Source: Hymenopus coronatus
Lineage: Eukaryota; Arthropoda; Insecta; Mantodea; Hymenopodidae
Length of the DNA: 64,000 bases
Direction of reading: 5' to 3'
NCBI GenBank assembly: GCA_030762935.1
Contig: CM060882.1
Span: 18,419,001-18,483,000 of the forward strand
Under the pieces are notes generated by a model that did not search any database, was not told the DNA's origin, and saw only the letters and a list, made by a program, of their open reading frames with translations. The translations under genes and the position numbers were made by a program. This document shows, piece by piece, positions 48,887-59,869 of the stretch (positions within the stretch are counted from its first letter, which is position 1; the number at the start of each line of letters is the position of its first letter).

Positions 48887-49090
48887 TTACTTTCTCTAGC
48901 ACGTATGTACAATATACATACTGGGTACAGAAGGTATTGCATTCCACCTAAAAATGCAATACCAAGATTTCACCTGAAATGCACGTTTTATGTTCCCTGA
49001 ATATAAAAAACAATTTTTGGAAAAAGGCCCGTGTGTGTGTCTCTCTCTCTGAACACTTGATTCAAAAACAAAAAGTTGTTAAAATCCCAA
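48887..49090 (+). repeat. HINE-like left-end fragment
   Basis: TTTTACTTTCTCTAGCACGT, then GAAGGTATTGCATTCCACCT to AACAAAAAGTTGTTAAAATC. The rest is absent. Confidence 0.65.
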
Positions 49091-49249
49091 ACTTTATTAA
49101 ATAAATTGTCGTTGAGTACAACACTAAATCGTCCGCGTATAAAAGTGATGGGATCTGCAAATCTGCTACTACTGTTGCTTGATATTCTCTGTTATCATTG
49201 CATCAGTAATATCAACCACAAAGAGATTAAAAATTTAATAGCAAGGATA

Positions 49250-50130
49250 AAGTACAGCCTTGCTGAGAAAAGTTAAAAGTATTTTAAAATTGAAACAATA
49301 ACAAGGAGTATCTCATAACTCTAAAAGAATCTGATATGTTCCATTCATAACCATAACTATCTCTCTTCACACTTTCAATACAAAAGTTAGTAGAATTAGT
49401 CTTATTACTTTCTTCGTTGTAAGCAGAGGGGAATAAGAAACACACTAACATAAAACGAGATCGTATCTTTAAAAAGCTTTAAAAAACTTACATTTTAAGT
49501 TTAGTGTATTCCAAGGATGCGACACGAAGATTTTGAGGAAAATCCCCCCTCCCAAAATTACCCTTTAAATGAAAAAACTTTCAAACATTTTGATGTTCTC
49601 AAAAAGAACTAACGATTTTTATTAAAATGCCGTTTATTAAAGACGTGGGAAATAAAATGTATCTTGCATTTTCTGAGAATATCCCCTTCTTTTTGGATGA
49701 CTTTTGTATAACTGATAAACCGTAAGAGATAGCAAAATCTTACTACACAAAAGGTATAGACTCTTCAAAACACACAACTTATGCCATACACATTTTTTGT
49801 TGGAGTAGACCATTTCCGAGATATTGCTTATTATTGGTTTCCATTTAAAAAAAAAAAAAAAATTTTATACGGAAATTTGTCAACTCCTAGTCATGCAAAG
49901 AAATGGATTTCAATCACATAGAAACAGCTTTTAAAAGACTTGACTGTCGCTTTAGCCTAGTGTATTCCCTTATTTCCCTTCTGCTTATAAGAAAGTAATT
50001 CATACGATCATTTCTGCTCTCTTCTATTTATTTTGATTTGCACGAAATGGAGAGAAGCTTTTGTAAGAATAGCCTCTTGCAGAATAACTTGAGAAAGTTC
50101 ATATGAATAGAACACATCAGATTTTTTTAT
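49250..50130 (+). repeat. HINE-like pieces: inverted bits then a forward copy without left end
   Basis: 49260-49345 and 49365-49490 are inverted scraps; 49495-50130 is a forward copy from AAGTTTAGTGTATTCCAAGG to GAACACATCAGATTTTTTT. Confidence 0.65.
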
Positions 50131-50640
50131 ATTTTAACGATGACTCAAAATGTTTTAATTGTTTTTACATTTGGACCCACGCGAATAATGCGTAGCGCAT
50201 TCGCAGTTACATATACGTTTGTAAAGCCGTCCGTTGCTACTGCGTCCCTTGTTAGAAATATTAGGATGGTTATAGGTTTGGTGTGTGGGTTAAGTTTGAA
50301 GGTGTTAAGGAGGAAAAACCTATTGTGTAGGCTACTCAACGGTTTGCCTTTTTCAGGAGTAGCATCCTTGCACTTCACTATTGGTGCCCTATTGTCTGAA
50401 AAATAGATTGTGTAATTTTGGTGATCACTCCCACATGGAGGGAGGGGAGTACTTAAGTTCAGCTTTTTAGCTGTTGGCTGGTTTAAAGACTTCCTTACCT
50501 GAGATGCGCATAAGTCATGCGGGGCACACTATACCACCTGAAGGGGCGTTCTGTGTGTAAGTATTCCCTACAGATCTAACAAGGGCGTTCTCATGATGGG
50601 CTAACCTGGCGTAAACATTTTGAGCCCGGCGCCTAACATC
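50131..50640. other. Intron sequence without an assigned element
   Basis: An 88-codon open frame (50140-50406) and its antisense partner are present but show no domain, LRR or repeat relation. Confidence 0.4.
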
Positions 50641-50850
50641 AACATTTTCGAATCATATTCCATGTAAATGGAGGCATTTTCTTGAAAATCTTCGTTCGGC
50701 ATCCTTGGAAGGGGCAGAACTTATATATACACACACATATATTCGTAATTTAGGGAACCTTAAAACGTATAGGTGAAATCCCGATATCGAAGTTTAGGAT
50801 GTCAATAATACTTCCATTACTTGCAATACATAGGTGCTAGAGAAAGTAAC
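50640..50850 (-). repeat. HINE-like left-end fragment, inverted
   Basis: TTTCGAATCATATTCCATGT and CGGCATCCTTGGAAGG to AGGTGCTAGAGAAAGTAACA; strongly diverged. Confidence 0.5.
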
Positions 50851-50877
50851 AATATGTGAATAAGAACCACAAAGCAG

Positions 50878-51042
50878 CTCAGCCCCGCAGCTCAGTCAGA
50901 AGAGCCCCTTCCTGCTGTTCCAGGGGTCCTGGAGGGTTCCCGGATGGGGGGTGGAAATTTTTTTCCAGCCAAAATGATTTATTCCCTATCCTTCCCAGAG
51001 CAGAGTCTGGATGTATGAATCAGGGTGTAAATGTGTGTTGTA

Positions 51043-51083
<41 letters not shown>
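50878..51083 (+). repeat. SINE family 1 copy ending in an AT microsatellite
   Basis: CCGCAGCTCAGTCAGAAGAG (A box), CCAGCCAAAATGATTTATTC, CAGAGTCTGGATGTATGAAT, GTAAATGTGTGTTGTATG, then (AT)n at 51045-51083. Confidence 0.6.
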
Positions 51084-51085
<2 letters not shown>

Positions 51086-52040
51086 GAGTAAAATTAAAGT
51101 AGCATAGAAAGTCTACAACATGGTTGGCAATAGGCAATATGTTCCAAAGGATATGCCGCCGATTAGACCATGACTTTTTTTTTCTTCCCCCCCCCCCCCC
51201 CAGATTCAATGACTTCATTGCTAAAACAAATTTCGCGAAATGGCTTCCTCTTTTTCGATGCTTCTTTAAATCAGGGTGTCAACATTTGCTGCATGAGATA
51301 ATAAGCCATCAAAGAGGACTTTCAATGAGTCCTCCTCGACCGATCCATTTCTGGAACTACATGAACCACATACTTTAAATAACGCCCTGAGATTCATCTT
51401 CTGAGAAAACACTGTAATTCTCTCCAGTATCATGCACGTGGAAATTTCCAACCTATGCATTTATAGTGAAATTTGACGATTGCGAGGTCATATTTACTTA
51501 GTGTTCAATAGTCCTTTCCTTGTTCCGCATCCCTACGGATTCCCAAACGGTGTTACGTCACACGATAGTAATACGTCACACTTATAGGCTATCAGTATAT
51601 AAGTGCAGATATTTGTATAGCAGTTAATTAAGAACCGTCTAGTGAACAACATTCGTTAATATTTGCTTGATTTGCGGACTTTTTACTTATTAAGAGTAAT
51701 ATGTTTTCAGATTGATTAGTAACTCCAAGTAGGCGTGGCACACAAGACATACATTGTCCCTTTGCACGCGGTCACAAGGCGTGACCTTCGACGGGCAAGC
51801 CTCGCTATAACAATGTTGTATCGGAACTGAGCTTGAAAGCTTTTTACAAGGAGAATGTCCTCACACTACCTGGTCCGGCAGGTCAGGCATTTGGATGTTA
51901 AAAAGCAGAAGCTAAACGGATAGTCTGTACTGATAGGCGTTCTTCATTTCGCCGTGCAATTACTGCCATGCAAAACACACCAGATAGTAAATTGTATGGA
52001 TGGTTTGTGGGAAAATTGTTACACTAAGAGAAATAAATAA
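51084..52040. other. Intron sequence without an assigned element
   Basis: Contains a C-run at 51189-51202. GC content rises at 51720-51960 but no exon-like reading was found in any frame. Confidence 0.4.
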
Positions 52041-52043
52041 TTA

Positions 52044-52908
52044 GTACGCCGGCGCAAAACTTTTAGAAGCGTGACCCTGACCGCCAACCAAGCTACCGAG
52101 CCTAGCTTATCGGAGTTTGTAATATGATACTTTGCTTACTTAAAGTCACAGTGAGCAAACTTTGTACAGTCTGTACCGAAAGTGTTCCGCGTGTGTTTGT
52201 ATTCAAAGTGGACAGTAAATAGTGTTTATTTTATTTATTTTATTTCTTAACCATGGCGCCTACGTTTTCAAAGTTAAGTGGCAAGGTATTACTTAGAGCA
52301 GAGAAATAATTGCAAATGTCCATGAACAAGAGGCAGAGATGAAGGAAGAAAATGTATGTTCCCCGAGTTTTTCAAAATCCAGTAGAAAGTGAATGAAAGA
52401 GTAGCCAAGGCAACTGAGTTCCGTTTCAAGGGTTCTTAAAGATAAGAAAGAAAGAAAATTAAAACTTAAAATATCACTTTTAAATTCAAAGATGTGGGAC
52501 AGTTGTGTCGCCAGCGAATTGCAGAAATTGGCAGGCCAGAATGGGAAAATGTGTGTCGACATGTTGAGAACATTGAAAATCATTAGAAAGAATTGTAGAA
52601 AATCAAATTCTAATAATGGTGCAGAAAGTAGCGTTAGTGTTGATAATAATGACGTGATAACAATGACTGTCAGGTGTGGAAGAATTGGAGGCAGACGATT
52701 GACATTGTAGGCCATTTGAGATGTTTTGTAGATATGAATATACATATGAAAACACATGTTTATCAGTGCAGTGCATAAGAGGTGACAGATATTTGACGTT
52801 GACTGTGACAGGCATGCATCGACTGGTGAACTGCTTATCTGAAAGTACAACTCGCTTCCTAGCTCTCTTTAATATTTTCACATGTCCAGATCTGTTGCGC
52901 CAGTTATA
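52044..52908 (+). mobile_element. DNA transposon remnant with inverted ends, copy 2
   Basis: Runs parallel to 42386-43253 over nearly its full length (GTGACCCTG.CCGCCAACC, CCATGGCGCCTAC, GTCGACATGTTGAGAACATT, CAACTCGCTTCCTAGCTCTC). Ends GTACGCCGGCGCAAAAC and the complement of TGTTGCGCCAGTTATAG share GGCGCAA. It keeps a stretch (52494-52550) missing in copy 1, and has lost bases in the MAPTFSKLSG frame. The 185-codon antisense frame over it is a shadow. Confidence 0.7.
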
Positions 52909-53107
52909 GATTAAATTACCATTCACCAAAATGTCTGTATCTATATTACCCATGTCCTGTAATTTTTATTCTGTGGCCACAAGGATGGCTATCAGTACCA
53001 ACATATGCATACATATTACGTTAACAAACGCATTGTATAGAAATAAAACAATGGAATTGTTTCTTGTTGAATGAAAGGTAATATGAATGTGTATGTTTGT
53101 ATTTCAG

Positions 53108-53200
53108 CATCTGAAAGAGGCGTGGTTGACTTATTCATTCCACTGCTGCGCTTTCAAGTTCCCAGCAAGACACGACCCATCTCGTCATGCCCTTCATCAG
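53108..53200 (+). CDS. Lgr1: LGR1 exon I: LRR C-cap and Cys-Cys hinge start
   Basis: 93 bases, phase 0/0, 31 codons. The acceptor is TTTGTATTTCAG and the donor GTAAAT. Reads HLKEAWLTYSFHCCAFKFPA and then RHDPSRHALHQ. The HCCAF pair of cysteines is the diagnostic start of the hinge (signal-specificity) region in glycoprotein hormone receptors; in the family these cysteines are disulphide-bonded to cysteines near helix 1. The donor has no purine-rich extension but keeps GTAA. Confidence 0.96.
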
Positions 53201-53312
53201 GTAAATTCCAAACAGCTTTTAATTGAATGAAGTAGTCTGTTACATGCTGCAAACAAAAAAAAAATGTTCCATCTACATGAAGTTCCCTCTCTGTTCTGCA
53301 AACAAACTACTC

Positions 53313-53885
53313 TTTACTGCCTCTGTGATCGAGTGGGCAGCTTCTCACCCGAAAGTCCCGGGTTCAATTCCTGGCTGGGGCGGGGAGGTTTTTTTTACCA
53401 GAATTATTATTTCCTATCCCCCACAAAGTCTGGAAGTATGCATGTGAGAGTGAATGTGTGTGTTTGAAGAAAATAAAAGTATTAAAACCAACGTAAAGAA
53501 CCTACAGACGAGTTGCTTCTAATACAAAGCCCCCGATATGGCCTTAGATATTAAAGGCAGCTGCTTACCAAGCGGGAGACCTGGGTTCGATCCCCAGTAC
53601 CGGCGTGGGGAGACCTGGCCGGGGTGCCCTCAGCCTCGTAAGGTCCCTGGGGGGCCAATTGAGCAGCTACTTGATGGAGAAGTAGCGGCTCCAGGTCTTG
53701 AGGACCGCATTAACCGGCCGGGGGGACTCGAGGCGCTGACCACGTCTCACCCTCCAATACTTCACCCCATCCATGGCGTCTGTAGTGGACCGAGATGGCG
53801 GAAGCAGCGGCCGGGCGGTAGGCCAAGCTTCCCCGTGAGCTGTCGTGCCATGGAGTTATATAAATGAAACAATGAAAAAAAAAAA
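53313..53885 (+). repeat. Composite SINE: family 1 head and body joined to a second tRNA-like unit
   Basis: 53313-53560 is family 1 (CTCTGTGATCGAGTGGGCAG, GTCCCGGGTTCAATTCCTGG, CTACAGACGAGTTG). Within its tail, at TTAAAGGCAGCTGCTTACCA, a second head follows with GGGAGACCTGGGTTCGATCC and a GC-rich body (to about 53850), then the shared tail GTTATATAAATGAAACAATG plus A-run. Begins 112 bases after exon I. Confidence 0.7.
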
Positions 53886-53887
53886 AA

Positions 53888-54283
53888 ACTATTCCTACAA
53901 ACAAATTTTCCTTTGTCTACTTTATGCTAATCAAGATAAATGTTGCCAGAAATACTCTTATTACTTAGCTCCTTATAAGTTCAAGGAAAATAAGAGAATG
54001 CGATAATGAAATCTTTTGAAAGTTGTTGCTATGTAGGTATTTTTCACTTGCCAGGAGTAAAACAACAGGGATTTGAAATGTAAGAGGTCTTCGCGTTTCA
54101 TAAAAGCTTAAAGTATTTTAAATTTGAAAAGGATAAAAAGTAATATCTCGGAAATGGTTAACTCTACAACAACAAAAAGTATGTGATGTTAGCTCTGAGC
54201 GTTAACGAGTCTATATCATTTATGCAAAAGTCATTCAGAATGAAGAAGTCCTTATGGGCTATTCCCAAGATATTTAAGATACA
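53888..54283 (-). repeat. HINE-like repeat, ends missing, inverted
   Basis: CTTTATGCTAATCAAGATAA at 53918 through TCAGAATGAAGAAGTCC; stops at AAGATACAC where other sequence begins. Confidence 0.65.
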
Positions 54284-54433
54284 CAAGGGCTGGATAAAAA
54301 GTAAAGAACTGTTTTGTTTTCCTCTTCTCTGAAATGACTTTATTGATAGGGATACCTATAATAAAATTACACACCATCAATATTATCGCCCTCGTTATTT
54401 ATTAGCTTTTATAGAAGCTCGGAAGACGTCGTA

Positions 54434-55640
54434 CTACTGTGTCAAGAAAGTTCCGAGAATTTGCCAATAAAACACAAAAAATGAATTATTCATCAAATTT
54501 TATTTTATCGCCTTCAAAGTAGGTCCCTTCTGAAATTATACATTTATGCCAACGAATATTCTAACCATCAAAACATTTTTGTAGGCACTTTTAGGAATCG
54601 ATATCAATTATCGCCGCGAGTTTTCCTTTATGTCTTCTATCGACTGAAAACGGGTGCCTCGAAGTGGTAACTTGAGTTTTGGAAGGAGAAAGAAATCAGC
54701 AGGAGCCAGATCAGGTGAATACGGTGGTTGTTCGATGAAATTTGCTGAGTTTTTGGCCAGAAATTCGCTCACAATAATAGCCTTGTGAGCAGGTGCAGAA
54801 TCCATGAGTTTTCGTTTCACAAATCTGGCCTTTTTCGCTGTATTTGTTCTCTCAAACGCCGCATAACCCTCAGATAATAGTCTTTATTTACCATCTGACC
54901 TTCTGGCAAGAACTCTGAGTGCACGACACCGCAATAATCGTAAAAAACTGTCAACATGACCTGCAGTTTTGATCGAGTTTGGCGTGCCCTTTTAGGTTTC
55001 GGTTCAGTTGGAAGGCGCCATTGACTGGTTTGAGTGTCAAACTCGTAAACCCACGTCTCATCACCAGTTACAATGCGTTTCATGAATGTGGGGTCGGAAC
55101 TGGCTCGTTCAACGATGTCTTCAGCAATCCTTACGCGATTGAGTTTTTGTAGAAAATTCAAGTATTTCGGAACTAACCGAGCTGCAACGCGTGTCATACC
55201 CAAACAATCGTTTAAAATGGTACGAATTGATTCGAGAGACACAGAAAGTTCAGCGGCAATCTCTCTAAGACCTAAATGACGATTTGACAGTTCAGTTGAA
55301 ACCGTTGATGGCCGACCAGAGCGAGGCAAATCTTCCACCACATCTCGACCACTTCTCAATGCACTGTACCACTCATATGCACGTGTTTTTGATAAAGTCG
55401 ATTCACCGTAAGCCCTCTGTAACATTTTCAGCGATTCGGCACACGAAATACCATTTGCAATGCAAAATTTGAGACATATTCTTTGTTCAATATTTGTATC
55501 CATTGTAAAATCGCAAATCACCTTTGAGATGAACTAACAAAATGGCGTACTGTAAACAACCTAGATGACAGATGACGATCAAACTCCGCGTGGGTTTAGA
55601 GGAAAGCTGTACCAACTTAGCGACAACAACAATTTCGAAT
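54434..55640 (-). pseudogene. mariner-type transposase (DD34D), one frameshift
   Basis: Minus-strand protein starts MDTNIEQRICLKFCIANG (ATG at 55501-55503; an upstream in-frame ATG at 55521 is less likely). Two helix-turn-helix regions precede TGDETWVYEFD (first Asp) and SEFLPEGQ. A one-base loss near 54815 stops the frame after RRLREQIQRKRPDL. The next frame has MDSAPAHK (second Asp; the family's usual DN is DS here) and YSPDLAPADFFLLPKLK, giving 34 residues between the second and third Asp. The C-terminal end ISEGTYFEGDKIKFDE stops at about 54487. The linker between the HTH motifs is shorter than usual. A terminal-repeat-like TACTGTGTCAAGAAAGTTCC lies at 54436 but its partner was not identified. 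It would cut and paste at TA sites; this copy cannot. Confidence 0.88.
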
Positions 55641-55684
55641 AGGAGTTTTAAATTATCAATCTGCGCGTCTATTTCTGTTGATGT

Positions 55685-55925
55685 CCCACATAGACCGCCC
55701 TAAAGCATGGATAATGTGATCTCTGGTATTGTGCCGGATCCCTCGTAGTGGTTCTATCACTTTGACAAAGAGATCGTAATCAAAGGGACTGTCGTCACTC
55801 TTGGTGGTACAGCAGTATTACCCCATCACTGTCATACGTCACAATGATCATCACTTTCACAGCACTATGTGAAGCGCGCTCCTTCTTTGGACGTGGAGAA
55901 CCGTGAAACCTCCACACATTGAGGC
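55685..55925 (-). pseudogene. Second mariner-superfamily transposase, internally deleted fragment
   Basis: Minus-strand reading WRFHGSPRPKKERASHSAVK then VMIIVTYDSDGVIL, a frame break, then FDYDLFVKVIEPLRGIRHNT and HALGRSMWDINRNRRAD. These are the central and the C-terminal parts of a Tc1/mariner transposase, joined with the catalytic centre missing. It lies directly beside the mariner at 54434-55640 in the same orientation but is of a different lineage. Confidence 0.6.
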
Positions 55926-55934
55926 GCTGCCTAC

Positions 55935-56600
55935 TATTGTACCTGCTTCCTTGTAAGAAGAAGGGAATGCACTAGGCTAAAACGACATTCAACTCTTTTA
56001 AAAGCTTGTTAGCATGTGTTTGAAAACCGTTTCTATGCAGGGCAAGGAGTTTACAACTTTCCGTGTGAGAAAAGTTTTTAAGTATTTTAAAGCTGAAACA
56101 AATAACAAGAAATATTTCAAAAACGATCAACTTCACGAAAAAAATGTATATTATATAAATTGTGTGTTCTATCGTGATCTACATTTTTTGTGTAGTAAGT
56201 TTCTGTCTATCTCTTACGGTTTGTCAGTTATGCAAAATTCCGTAAAATTCATCTAGTATAAATTACCCTTCAAAGGCTATTCCGGGAAAATTGAAGATAT
56301 AGATATTATTTAATCAAGTAAATGTCTTTAATATACGTTATTTTAATCAAAACCGTTAGAGCCATTTTTGAGAAAATAAAAATTTTCGAAATTTTTTCCA
56401 TGTAAAGGGTAGTTTGGGGTGGGGGATTTTCTTGAAAATCTTCGTGTTGGTTCCTTGGAAGATACCAAACTTAAATATTAAGTTTGGTATTTTACCGACT
56501 TTCCTTTTTTGAGTTATCGTGTTCAAAAACACACGGATATACATTTTTTGGATACAGGGGACCCTAAAACGTCTATTTCCGGTGAAATCTCGGTATCAAA
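55935..56600 (-). repeat. HINE-like repeat, right end missing, inverted
   Basis: TGCTTCCTTGTAAGAAGAAG to CCGGTGAAATCTCGGTATCA; the palindrome and the GT tract are lost. Confidence 0.72.
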
Positions 56601-56956
56601 AGCTATCTTGATATACGCAACAGATTCGAACCGTGGTCTGTCTACTTGTTGCTTAGCAGCACGAAACAAGATCGACCTGCCAGCAGCATAATAACAAACA
56701 GCAGGTTCTTTTGTGTGTTTGTGAAAAGCCGTTTCCGCTTCTGACGTTCTTAAAATGAAAATGTAAGTGAGTGACAGAATTTAATAACGCGCGAGTTGTG
56801 ATTATTGTTCCAGTGAATGTGCTCTAAGGCGTACACCGGATAATATTTGCTTTCTCTGCTATGTTGCCGTGTAACATTCACAGCTTTTGAAAGCAAACAG
56901 TAGACGGTGCGCAACGTCACAAATAACATTGCTACATAAGGCACAAAATATCCAAA

Positions 56957-57095
56957 TGGACCCGCCTCTGTGGTATGATGGTGGCGTGTCTGCCTCACAT
57001 TAAACAATAGGAATCTCGTTTAGGGTGAGTAAGCGGATGAGATTTCACTGGGGGTTCCTTCATCCTAAGAAGCAGAATGCTAAAAAAACGTTACA
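56957..57095 (+). repeat. Possible SINE related to 15205-15452
   Basis: CCGCCTCTGTGGTATGATGG and GTGGCGTGTCTGCCTCACAT match the A-box end of tRNA-like heads; the body GGATGAGATTTCACTGGGGG follows. No clear tail. Confidence 0.4.
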
Positions 57096-57099
57096 CTTT

Positions 57100-57960
57100 T
57101 AAAAAAATCTAATGTGTCGCATTCACATAACTTTCTCTATCTGTAACAACTTATTGTTGATAAGCTTATTGTTCGATTTACTTCATGTTAATCGAGATAA
57201 ATATTAGCAGAAACGGTCTTATTACTTAGTTCCTTGTAAGTAGGAGGGAAATAAGGGAATACACTAGGCTAAACCGACAGTCAAATGTTTTAAAATGTGG
57301 TTGCTATGGTACAGAAATCCATTTCTTTGCGAGGTCGGGTATTGACAAGTTCCCGTATGAGAAAAGTATTAAGTATTTTAAAACTGAAACCAATAACAAG
57401 GAATATCTAAAAAACGATCAACTGCACGAAAAAAAGGTATATAGCATAAATTGTTTGTTTTATCGTGTTCTGCATTTGTCTATCCCTTGCGGTTAACCAG
57501 TAAATCCAAATTCAACAAAAGACATTCAGAATAAAGAGGTGTTTTAGTGGCTATTCCTAGAAATTTCAAGATATACCTTTTATTTGCCATAGAAATATCT
57601 TTAATATACGATATTTTAACCAAAATCACTAGAGCCATTTTTGAGAAAGTAAAAATTTTCAAAATTGTTTGCATGTAAAGGGTTGTTTGGGGTGAGAGGA
57701 TTTTTCTCAAAATCTTCGTGTCGCATCCTTGGAAGATGCTAAACTTAAATACCAAGGTTGGTATTTTACCGGCTTTTTGCTTTTGAGTTATCGTGATCTC
57801 TGACACACACACGCACACACGGACCTTTTTCTACAAACGCTTTTTTTGAATACAGGGGACCCTATAACATATATTTCTGGTGAAATCTCGCTATCGAATT
57901 TTTAGGTGGAATGCAATACCTTCTCTATACACTATGTACATAGTTCGTCTAGAGAACGTA
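57100..57960 (-). repeat. HINE-like repeat, complete, inverted
   Basis: AAAAATCTAATGTGTCGCAT to ACACTATGTACATAGTTCGT then CTAGAGAACGTAAG. Confidence 0.78.
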
Positions 57961-57961
57961 A

Positions 57962-58855
57962 GAATATAATGTGTTTCATTCACGTGACCTTCATATCTGT
58001 TCTACAAACTATTCTTACAAAAGATAGTTCTTAAGATTAAGGGTATGTATGACTGAAATTTCTTGAAAAATCACAAAAAGTCGACCTTTTACTTTCTCTA
58101 GCCCCGTATGTACAATGTACACAGGAATAGAGAAGTATTGTATTCCTCCCATAAATTTGATGTCGAGATTTCACCGGAAGTACATGTTTTAGGATCCCCT
58201 TAATCCAAAAAAAGTATTTTCAGAAATAGATCCGTGTGTGTGTGTATGTTTGTGTGTATGGTATTTAAATGTGATATGTTCCAAGGATTCAATGCGAAGA
58301 TTTTAAAAAAAAAATCCTCTACCCCAAAAAACCCTTTACATGGAAAATGTTTTGAAAATTTTGTTTTTCTAAAATCTGGCTTTAACGATTTTGATTAAAC
58401 ACCACATATTAAAGCCTTTCCCATCACAAATAAAATGTTTATCTTGAATTTTCTGGGAATAGCCTCTGAAGAACTGTATACTCTGAATGAATTTTGCATA
58501 ACTAGTAAACCGTAAAGGGTAGACAAAATCCTATTACACAAGGATGTAGATCACGTTAAAGCATATACGTTTTTAGTGGAGTTGATCGTTTTCGAGATAT
58601 TCCTTGTTATTGGTTTAAGTTTTAAAATACTTCAACCTTTCTCATACAGGAACTTGTCAACTCCTGGCCACGAAAAGAAAGGGGTTTCAATGCCATAGCA
58701 ACCACATATTAAAACATTTGACTGTCGGTTTAGCCCTTATTTTCCTACTCATTTTTTCTCGATTAGCATGATGTAGATAAAATAATATCCTTTTGTAAGA
58801 TTGTTTGTAGTACAGGTAGAGAAAATCATGTGAGTGGAGCACAACAGATTTTTTC
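57962..58855 (+). repeat. HINE-like repeat, subfamily B (from 58086), after a short inverted right end
   Basis: 57962-58030 is an inverted right-end scrap. From 58086: TTTTACTTTCTCTAGCCCCG, TATGTACAATGTACACAGGA, then a forward copy to AGTGGAGCACAACAGATTTT. Confidence 0.75.
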
Positions 58856-58940
58856 AATTCATATTTTTGTTTCAGAGCTATTTGAAGTGATAGATTCTGG
58901 CGACTCAGCCGGCGTTTTATCCCTTCAAAAATATGTACCT

Positions 58941-59815
58941 TTTAATGTCTGTATACTCACTATGTACATAGTGTATAGAGAAGGTATTGCACTCCACCAA
59001 AAAATTCGATGCCGAGATTTCACCGAAAATATATGTTTTAGGGTCCCCTGTATCCAAAAAAAAAAGTACTTTCAGAAAAAGGTCCGTGTGTGTCCGTGTG
59101 TCTGTGAACACGATAACTCAAAAACGAAAAGTCGGTAAAATAGCAAACTTGGTATTTAAGTTTAGTATCTTCCAGGGATGCGACACAAAGATTTTGAGAA
59201 AAATCCCGCCGCCCCAAACTACCCTTTACATGGAACTTTTTTTGAAACTTTTGTTTTTCTAAAAAATGGCTCTAACGATTTTGATTAAAATATCGTATAT
59301 TAAAGATATTTACCTGACAAATAAAATGTATATTTTGAATTTTCTGGGAATAGCCTCTGAAGACTAATTTATTCTGGGTCAATTTTACGGAATGTTGTAT
59401 AACTGCTAAACCTTAAGAGATGGACAAAAACTTACCACACAACAAATGTAGAGCACTTTAAAACACACAATTTATGTTATATGCATTTTTTTCGTGGAGT
59501 TGATTGTTTCGGAGATATTCCTTGTTTTTTTTGGTTTCAGCTAAAAAAAACATACTTTTCTCATACAGGACTTTGTGAACTCGTGTCCATACAAATATAG
59601 GAACTTCAGTCACATAGCAACCAGCTTTTGACGATCACTTTGGTATTCCCATATTTCGCTTCTACTTACAAGGAAGCAAGAAATAAGACTATTTCTGCTT
59701 ATTTTTTTTTTTCTCTCTCTAGATTAGCAGGAAGTAAATAGAAGCATAAGCTTTTTAACAATCATTTATTGCAGAGCTGTAGAGAAAGTCATGTGAATGG
59801 AACACATCAGATTTT
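58941..59815 (+). repeat. HINE-like repeat, complete
   Basis: Palindromic core CACTATGTACATAGTG at about 58958-58973, GTCCGTGTGTGTCCGTGTGT at 59082, right end GCTGTAGAGAAAGTCATGTG to CAGATTTTG. It ends only 54 bases before exon J, leaving almost no unique intron at the acceptor. Confidence 0.85.
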
Positions 59816-59869
59816 GTTTTTTCTTGTTGTTTAAAACTTTACTGAAATGATTTGACCCGCGCTGTGCAG

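Noticed and set aside
50140..50406. 88-codon frame and its antisense
   Set aside because: Both strands are open by chance over the same bases; no similarity recognised.
52293..52850. 185-codon minus-strand open frame
   Set aside because: Lies antisense to a degenerate DNA transposon and has no recognisable domain. The matching region in the other copy (42847-43224) differs by frame breaks.
54279..54433. CACAAGGGCTGGATAAAAAG start as a mariner terminal repeat
   Set aside because: It resembles some mariner ends and breaks the neighbouring repeat copy, but no inverted partner was found beyond 55640, so the element edge was kept at 54434.
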